A stretch of 10,865 bases of DNA. It comes from Candidatus Methylomirabilota bacterium. GTDB taxonomy: Bacteria; Methylomirabilota; Methylomirabilia; Methylomirabilales; Methylomirabilaceae. Made by a program: the position numbers and the translations under genes. Every line of letters starts with the position of its first letter. The first letter of the stretch is position 1. Where the stretch lies: NCBI GenBank assembly GCA_016200385.1, contig JACQEV010000043.1, positions 1 through 10,865 of the forward strand. The letters run 5' to 3'. Positions 6,858-10,865 of the stretch are shown here, one piece after another. Under the pieces are notes generated by a model. That model ran no database searches, was not told the origin of the DNA, and worked only from the letters and a program-made list of their open reading frames with translations.

Positions 6858-7000
6858 GTGTTTCACGTTGCGAAACCCGGATCGATCGAGGCTCTGACGC
6901 GGCACGATCCACGGTCGAGAAGGGACTTTCAAAGCCTGCACGGCGACTTCTCCGGTGATCCCGCCGTTAGCCCCACTCAAGCCGACCGGACAAATGACAC

Positions 7001-7035
7001 GGGCGCGTTCTGCCTATCAAAGGACAGGCGCGCCC
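7001..7035 (+). promoter_or_regulatory. GC-rich hairpin in the helicase 5' leader, next to the ribosome binding site
   Basis: GGGCGCG (7001-7007) and CGCGCCC (7029-7035) form a 7-bp GC stem, extended by two G-U pairs and, after a 3x3 internal loop, by CCT/AGG closing a short loop. It ends 10 bases before the ribosome binding site GAAGGAGG (7046-7053). Its position suggests a role in translation or message stability; no U-run follows, so it is not a terminator. Confidence 0.5.
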
Positions 7036-7056
7036 AATGACAGCAGAAGGAGGATC

Positions 7057-8517
7057 ATGTCTTTTCCATCACTCACACTGAACGCGAACTTGTTGAAAGC
7101 CATCCACAACATGGGGTTTGAGCACCCCACGCCGATCCAGCGCCTGGCCATCCCGCCTCTCCTGGAGGGCCGAGACGTCATGGCCACCGCCGTGACGGGC
7201 AGCGGCAAGACCGCCGCGTTCCTGCTGCCCATCCTCCACCGGCTCCTCGAGAAGCCCAGGGGAACCACGAGGGCGCTCGTCCTGGCCCCCACCCGGGAGC
7301 TGGCGGCGCAGATCGCGGAACACCTCCACGACCTCGCAGTGCACACGTCCCTGACGGGCGCCGCGGTCTACGGAGGGGTCTCCATGGGGCCCCAGGAACG
7401 GGCGTTCCGCAGGGGCGTGGACGTCCTTATCGCCACCCCCGGCCGGCTCCTCGACCACTTCCAGTACCCCTACGCGCGGCTCGACGGCATTGAGTACCTC
7501 GTGCTCGATGAGGCGGACCGCATGCTCGACATGGGCTTTCTGCCCGACATCCGCCGCGTCCTGAAGCACGTCCCCAAGAAACGGCAGACGCTGCTGTTTT
7601 CGGCGACCTTGCCGGCGCCCATCGTGGAACTCGCCAGGGACATGCTGCATAATCCGGTCTTCCTGAACATCGAGCGGAAATCCGCCCCGCCGGCGGGGAT
7701 CACCCATGTGGCCTACCCCGTCCCGCATGAGCTGAAGTCCACCCTCTTCCTCGAACTGTTGAGGAACAGCGCGTCCAAGAACGTCCTGGCCTTCACCCGG
7801 ACCAAGCACCGGGCCAACCGGCTCGCCGACTTCCTCGAGAAGCACGGCGTCAGTTGCGAAAGGATCCACGGGAACCGCAGCCAGGCGCAGAGGACTGAAG
7901 CCCTGGCCAGCTTCAAGAAGGGACGGTGCCGCGTCCTCGTCGCGACAGACATCGCCGCGCGCGGCATCGACGTGGAGGCACTGGGCCTGGTGGTGAATTT
8001 CGACGTCCCGAACCTCCCCGAGGACTACATCCACCGGGTCGGGCGCACGGCACGGATGGACGCTACGGGTGATGCCTATACCTTCGTCTCACCGAACGAA
8101 GAGAGCAATCTCCGCACCATCGAGAGCAACATCGTCAAACGCCTGCCGCGCCAGAAAGTCCCGGGGTTTGATTACGCAAAGAAACCCGCGGAGCGCTTCG
8201 AGGTCCCCATCGCCGAACGCCTCGCTGTCATCCGCGCCCGAAAATCGGCGGAGCGAGCCCGGACGAAGGAGAACGCCGCGCACCGCGCCCTCCGAGAAAC
8301 CCAGGGGCGTCCCGCCGGGAACGGGAACGCGGGGCAGAACCCCAGGAGCACCCCTCAAGATCGCCCGGCCCGCCCGAACGGGAAGGCCGACTGGCCAGGC
8401 AATAACTCCGCCACAGAGACACGGAGAGCCCAGAGAAAAGAGAACGCTCCCGCCCGGAGGGACGGCAATAAAGGGAAGAGCGAGGGGCCAAGGGAATGGA
8501 AGCGGACCTATTTCTAA
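7057..8517 (+). CDS. rhlE: DEAD-box ATP-dependent RNA helicase, RhlE type
   Basis: The protein is 486 residues from ATG 7057, which has GAAGGAGG three bases upstream; the 34-codon in-frame extension upstream has no such support. All helicase motifs are present in order: Q motif GFEHPTPIQ (20-28), motif I AVTGSGKT (45-52), Ia PTRELAAQI (78-86), Ib TPGRLLD (127-133), II LDEADRMLDMGF (150-161), III SAT (182-184), V VLVATDIAARGIDV (293-306) and VI HRVGRTAR (326-333). Residues about 385-486 form a Lys/Arg/Asn/Pro-rich, probably disordered tail, common in RhlE and thought to hold RNA. Family members remodel RNA in ribosome assembly, decay and cold adaptation in the cytoplasm. The gene stands alone on its strand with its own promoter and a long leader. 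Family certain; RhlE rather than another DEAD-box subgroup is likely. Confidence 0.95.
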   Translation: MSFPSLTLNANLLKAIHNMGFEHPTPIQRLAIPPLLEGRDVMATAVTGSGKTAAFLLPILHRLLEKPRGTTRALVLAPTRELAAQIAEHLHDLAVHTSLTGAAVYGGVSMGPQERAFRRGVDVLIATPGRLLDHFQYPYARLDGIEYLVLDEADRMLDMGFLPDIRRVLKHVPKKRQTLLFSATLPAPIVELARDMLHNPVFLNIERKSAPPAGITHVAYPVPHELKSTLFLELLRNSASKNVLAFTRTKHRANRLADFLEKHGVSCERIHGNRSQAQRTEALASFKKGRCRVLVATDIAARGIDVEALGLVVNFDVPNLPEDYIHRVGRTARMDATGDAYTFVSPNEESNLRTIESNIVKRLPRQKVPGFDYAKKPAERFEVPIAERLAVIRARKSAERARTKENAAHRALRETQGRPAGNGNAGQNPRSTPQDRPARPNGKADWPGNNSATETRRAQRKENAPARRDGNKGKSEGPREWKRTYF

Positions 8518-9206
8518 AGCAGCCCGTTGGCCTTGAAGCTGAACGGCGAGTGGTCACCAATGATCAGATGATCGAGGAAGCGCACGCCGACAGTGGCCGC
8601 CGCTGCCTTTAGGGCTTGTGTGATGTCCCGGTCATGGTCCGACGGCGTCGCATCGCCACTGGGGTGATTGTGGGCGAGCAGGAAGCCGCTGGCCTTATGC
8701 GCCAGGGCGCGCTCGATCACCTTCCTGACGTACACGACCGACTGATCGACCGTCCCGCGCTGCAGGCACTCGGTGGCCGTCACCGCGTTCTTCGCGCTCA
8801 CGAAGGCCACGTGGACCTCCTCTTCCAGCAGGCCTTTCAGCTTGGCCTGGAAATAGGCGGCCACATCCGCGGTGGACCTGAGCACCGTTTTCGCGCCGCG
8901 AGGCTCGGTGAGGAAGCGCGTCGCGAGGGGTCGGACCAGCGAAATCAGCGTAGTCGCATGGGGCCCGATCCCGTCCACTTCTTCGAGAGCCCGCGGTTCG
9001 GCTTCAAAGATGCGGGCGAGCGTCCCGAATCGCTCCAGGAGCTTCTTCGCGAGCAGCTTCGTGTCGCGGCGAGGGATGGCAAACGTGAGCAGAAGCTCCA
9101 GCAGCTCGTAATCCATTAGCGCTGCCTCGCCGCTCAGCCGGTATCGAGCCCGCAGCCGCTCCCGATGCCCCTTGGCATGCTCCCTTGCGTCTTTCCCTTC
9201 ACCCAC
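8514..9206 (-). CDS. radC: RadC-family JAB/MPN domain protein
   Basis: The product is 230 residues, close to the usual 220-231. GTG 9206 is preferred because GGGAGG lies eight bases upstream and the protein then starts GEGKDAREHAKGHRERLRARY, as in relatives. A GTG at 9239 would add 11 residues. The N-terminal UPF0758 part carries MDYELLELLLTFAIPRRDTK (31-50) and a helix-hairpin-helix VDGIGPHAT (77-85). The C-terminal JAB domain has the metal site HNHPSGDATPSDHD: His179, His181, Ser189 and Asp192, with the upstream Glu-rich EEEVHVAF supplying the acid. RadC was once tied to DNA repair; its real function is unsettled, and copies are frequent on genomic islands. The stop TAG overlaps the stop of the convergent helicase gene. 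A fragment of a second radC lies upstream at 9863-9946. Confidence 0.94.
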   Translation of the reverse strand: MGEGKDAREHAKGHRERLRARYRLSGEAALMDYELLELLLTFAIPRRDTKLLAKKLLERFGTLARIFEAEPRALEEVDGIGPHATTLISLVRPLATRFLTEPRGAKTVLRSTADVAAYFQAKLKGLLEEEVHVAFVSAKNAVTATECLQRGTVDQSVVYVRKVIERALAHKASGFLLAHNHPSGDATPSDHDRDITQALKAAAATVGVRFLDHLIIGDHSPFSFKANGLL

Positions 9207-9239
9207 CTGCCACACCTCCCACAAGACCTCATTCAGCAC

Positions 9240-9342
9240 GTTTTAGACCAGTGGGCAGTCCGCGACTTGGAACCCTTTCCTGGCATGCTCCTGTCGAGAG
9301 TATGCCTGGTCGGGCCTAGCGCAGATGGCCGGCCCAGGAAGG
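9240..9342. other. Gap where a toxin gene would be expected, no gene seen
   Basis: Downstream of the antitoxin on the minus strand no frame gives a PIN-domain toxin or any other recognisable product before radC. The stretch 9309-9338 resembles 9411-9440 in the antitoxin gene (22 of 30 bases alike), which may be a decayed copy of that gene's 3' part, but in that frame it holds a stop codon. Confidence 0.4.
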
Positions 9343-9606
9343 TCATCGACGATGCTCTTTCATCAAGGCCTCTTCCAGTGCCTCGTCGTGACGTTCTGAG
9401 ACTGGTGAGAGTCGGCCCTGGCGCGAACGGCCGGCACCGATAAAGGCAAAGTCCTTGATGGAGGGCCGCTTCTTGGTCTTGCCCGTCTTGAGCGAGTGAG
9501 CCAGAAGCTCACGAACGAGAGCGGATATCGAGCACCCCTTCTTGAAGGCCCGGCGTCGCAAGGCTTCATAGGTACGCTCGTCAAGCTGAATTTGGGTCCG
9601 TTTCAT
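9343..9606 (-). CDS. Ribbon-helix-helix (CopG/VapB-like) antitoxin, orphan
   Basis: The protein is 87 residues from ATG 9606, with GGAGG six bases upstream; an in-frame start at 9672 would read through the operator and is unlikely. The N-terminus MKRTQIQLDERTYEALRRRA is an RHH DNA-binding strand and helix, followed by SISALVRELLAHSL as the second helix. The C-terminal half IKDFAFIGAGRSRQGRLSPVSERHDEALEEAL is the toxin-neutralising tail usual in VapB antitoxins paired with PIN-domain VapC nucleases. Such pairs normally overlap, yet no toxin follows here. A perfect 19-bp palindrome upstream is the likely autoregulatory site. A truncated copy lies at 6573-6665. It may be a leftover of a lost TA pair, or may act as a stand-alone repressor or partner a toxin elsewhere. 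Confidence 0.85.
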   Translation of the reverse strand: MKRTQIQLDERTYEALRRRAFKKGCSISALVRELLAHSLKTGKTKKRPSIKDFAFIGAGRSRQGRLSPVSERHDEALEEALMKEHRR

Positions 9607-9635
9607 AGCGGTCCTCCGTTGAATGGCGCATAGCA

Positions 9636-9654
9636 ATGGTAGATTTTCTACCAT
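9636..9654. promoter_or_regulatory. Perfect 19-bp palindromic operator of the antitoxin gene
   Basis: ATGGTAGATTTTCTACCAT has two perfect 8-base arms around a 3-base centre. It is 30 bases upstream of the antitoxin ATG. A near-copy of one arm, ATGGTGGA, follows at 9658-9665, 22 bases from the first arm, which is about two DNA turns. RHH antitoxins usually bind such repeats and repress their own promoter. Confidence 0.65.
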
Positions 9655-9672
9655 CCCATGGTGGATACTCAA
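9643..9672 (-). promoter_or_regulatory. Possible promoter of the antitoxin gene
   Basis: On the minus strand TTGAGT (9672-9667) and GAAAAT (9648-9643) are 18 bases apart. Both are only fair matches, but they place the palindrome over the -10 and the start site, as expected for a repressed promoter. Confidence 0.35.
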
Positions 9673-9862
9673 TTCACACGCGCGTCCAACACGCCAACCG
9701 ACGGCCGCGCACAGGCCAGCCAGTCATCCCCTACGGCCCGCCCTCTTTTCGGCTCTGCAACCGCCCCGGCTTGCCCACAGACGCTCCGGGTGATCGTCGC
9801 CCCAACGAACCGCTTTGGGTCAAAGGATTTCATACTCTCCCATTTCGGCCGTACGCCGCAGC

Positions 9863-9946
9863 TTTCGTGTTGCGGCGAGGGATGGCATACGTGAGCAGAA
9901 GCTCCAGCAGCATGTGATCCATCAGTTTTGCCCCGCCGCTCAGCCG
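9863..9946 (-). pseudogene. Fragment of a second radC gene
   Basis: Twenty-eight codons in one frame read RLSGGAKLMDHMLLELLL and then TYAIPRRNTK. They align without gaps to residues 23-50 of the intact RadC at 8514-9206, with 22 of 28 identical. Weaker similarity, apparently with a frameshift, continues upstream to about 9990 (ERFRA against ERLRA). Downstream of the Lys codon the similarity stops abruptly and the frame ends at TGA after ten more codons. No start codon or metal site remains. The six protein differences in 28 residues mean this is an older or separately acquired copy, not a fresh duplication. Confidence 0.8.
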
Positions 9947-9965
9947 GACCGGCCCCGCAACCCAG

Positions 9966-10130
9966 CCCGAAACCTCTCCGCATACCCCTGTCCACCTTTC
10001 TCACCATTCACTATCAATCCTCTCTTTCCCGTCCCCTTCAGTTCCTAACTACCTCACTTTTGCTATACAATCCCGCTGAGAAAGCTTTCGTCGCCAACCC
10101 TAAGCCTGCGCCATCCCACGCCTTGACTGA
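9966..10130. other. Non-coding stretch between the radC fragment and the helicase fragment
   Basis: No gene, RNA or convincing promoter is seen. Together with 9673-9862, which also shows nothing recognisable, it makes up most of a 520-base gene-poor stretch that appears to be decayed or rearranged DNA. Confidence 0.4.
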
Positions 10131-10865
10131 TCAATTACTAGCATCCCAATGCCCTACAGCCTCGCCCTGAGCACGCCCCGGAATGTACTCGTCTTCAACT
10201 CCGACAACTATGACAGCGTCGGCGCTAAGCCCCTTAGCCTGGTGCATCGTCATGATTGCCACTCTGTCCGATTCTCGATCCTGCTCAGCATTACCGAGGG
10301 ATACATTTATTGCGCGAAGCAACTGCTCCAAGTCTGTGACCTCCACGGCAGGAGAAACCCGCTCGAAGAGAGAGACAATTTGATTTCTTAGGTTCTCATC
10401 TGCGATTTGCTGCCGTGCTAGGTCCCGCAGAAAGCTGAACATGTCATCTGAAGGAGCCACACGAATCTCGTCTAGCAATCTTTCCACAGCTCCTATATCT
10501 GTTACAGCGGCCATGCCCCTTCCACTCACTAGAGTACTATTCCCGCGGACAAGATCCAGCGCATCTGTAAATGGGATTCCCCTCGTTCTGGAGAGCTCAT
10601 AGAGGCTTTCCAAGGTAGCAGTCCCGACCCCATTGTTTCGGATAGCCAACAGAGTTCGCCATGCAAGGTGATCACGACGGTTTACAAGAAGACGCAGCAC
10701 GCATAAGAAATGCCTTCCAGCTTCAGTGCTCAGTGGTTCTAAGGGGTCCGCAGCGATTCCAACACCAATCCCCAGGGCCTGCAATGCCAATCGAATGGGC
10801 ACAGAGAATACATTGTTATGGTCGCTGCGCATCAAGATCAATATTTCATTTGGGTTCACACCCTG
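10131..10865 (-). pseudogene. UvrD/PcrA-type SF1 DNA helicase, C-terminal truncation, 5' part outside window
   Basis: The frame is open at the right edge (it reads QGVNPNEILILMRSDH at the boundary), so only the 2B/2A part is visible, about 244 residues. ILILMRSD followed by LALQALGIGVGI is the usual start of the 2A/2B region. VAIMTMHQAKGLSADAVIVVG is motif V with the following strand. EDEYIPGRAQGEAVG then leads directly into HWDASN and a stop at 10133-10131. In relatives the next segment is D-E-x-R-R-L-x-Y-V-x-x-T-R-A, motif VI, whose Arg contacts ATP. It is absent in all three minus-strand frames downstream, so the gene has lost its 3' end and should not be an active helicase. Base composition is noticeably lower in G+C than the rhlE gene. 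Similar helicases act in repair or occur in defence islands; which applies here cannot be told. Confidence 0.75.

Noticed and set aside
6640..6912. A 90-codon minus-strand frame upstream of the lipoprotein
   Set aside because: It runs across the predicted promoter and the antitoxin remnant in the wrong frame, and its product has no family features.
7069..8034. A 321-codon frame on the minus strand opposite the helicase gene
   Set aside because: It lies wholly antisense to a helicase with every motif in place, has an odd Gly/Asp/Val/Arg-rich composition and no recognisable domain. It arises from the GC-rich codon pattern of the true gene.
9669..10007. A 112-codon minus-strand frame over the radC fragment
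   Set aside because: The radC-like residues are in a different frame from this one. The long frame is a by-product of the fragment's base composition.
10080..10089. GAAAGCTTTC palindrome
   Set aside because: A single 10-bp palindrome in non-coding DNA, not placed at any promoter. Likely chance.
8514..10865. A complete defence system in the right-hand part
   Set aside because: RadC, an RHH antitoxin and a UvrD-like helicase are all island-associated, but the helicase is truncated, the toxin is missing and the parts do not form a known or coherent operon.

Overview
The window is GC-rich bacterial chromosome, about 60% G+C by eye and lower at the right end. It carries ordinary metabolic and envelope genes on the left and a decayed accessory patch on the right. 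A Gram-negative envelope is supported by a lipoprotein with a YbgF/CpoB-type TPR tail and by an exported PQQ-type sugar dehydrogenase. The style of the genes fits an environmental lineage such as Nitrospirota or Methylomirabilota (NC10). That is only an impression, and no marker gene here settles it.

Positions 1-4060 read leftwards. From upstream to downstream they hold an MFS exporter broken by an internal deletion plus frameshift, a two-part GNAT-type acetyltransferase, a zinc-independent NADPH:quinone reductase, and the 5' part of a secreted sorbosone/glucose dehydrogenase-like protein that leaves the window at base 1. The last two are tightly coupled: the ribosome binding site of the second lies directly behind the stop codon of the first.

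Positions 4061-6720 hold a second, different medium-chain dehydrogenase (+ strand, extended -10 promoter, leader hairpin). It converges on a 401-residue lipoprotein with a long coiled coil and a C-terminal TPR region. The lipoprotein's best promoter and leader lie in a truncated copy of a ribbon-helix-helix antitoxin gene, whose intact relative is 3 kb away in the same window.

Positions 6850-8517 hold a RhlE-type DEAD-box RNA helicase with a good promoter, a roughly 190-nt leader and a GC-rich hairpin next to the ribosome binding site. Its stop codon overlaps the stop of the convergent radC by four bases.

Positions 8514-10865 look like an eroding genomic-island segment. They contain radC, an orphan CopG/VapB-like antitoxin with a perfect 19-bp palindrome over its promoter and no toxin beside it, a short second fragment of radC, and a UvrD/PcrA-type helicase that ends before motif VI and continues past the right edge. 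I found no complete new system. The most interesting signal is the scatter of paired intact and fragment copies (antitoxin and radC), and one antitoxin remnant that seems to serve as the 5' region of the lipoprotein gene.
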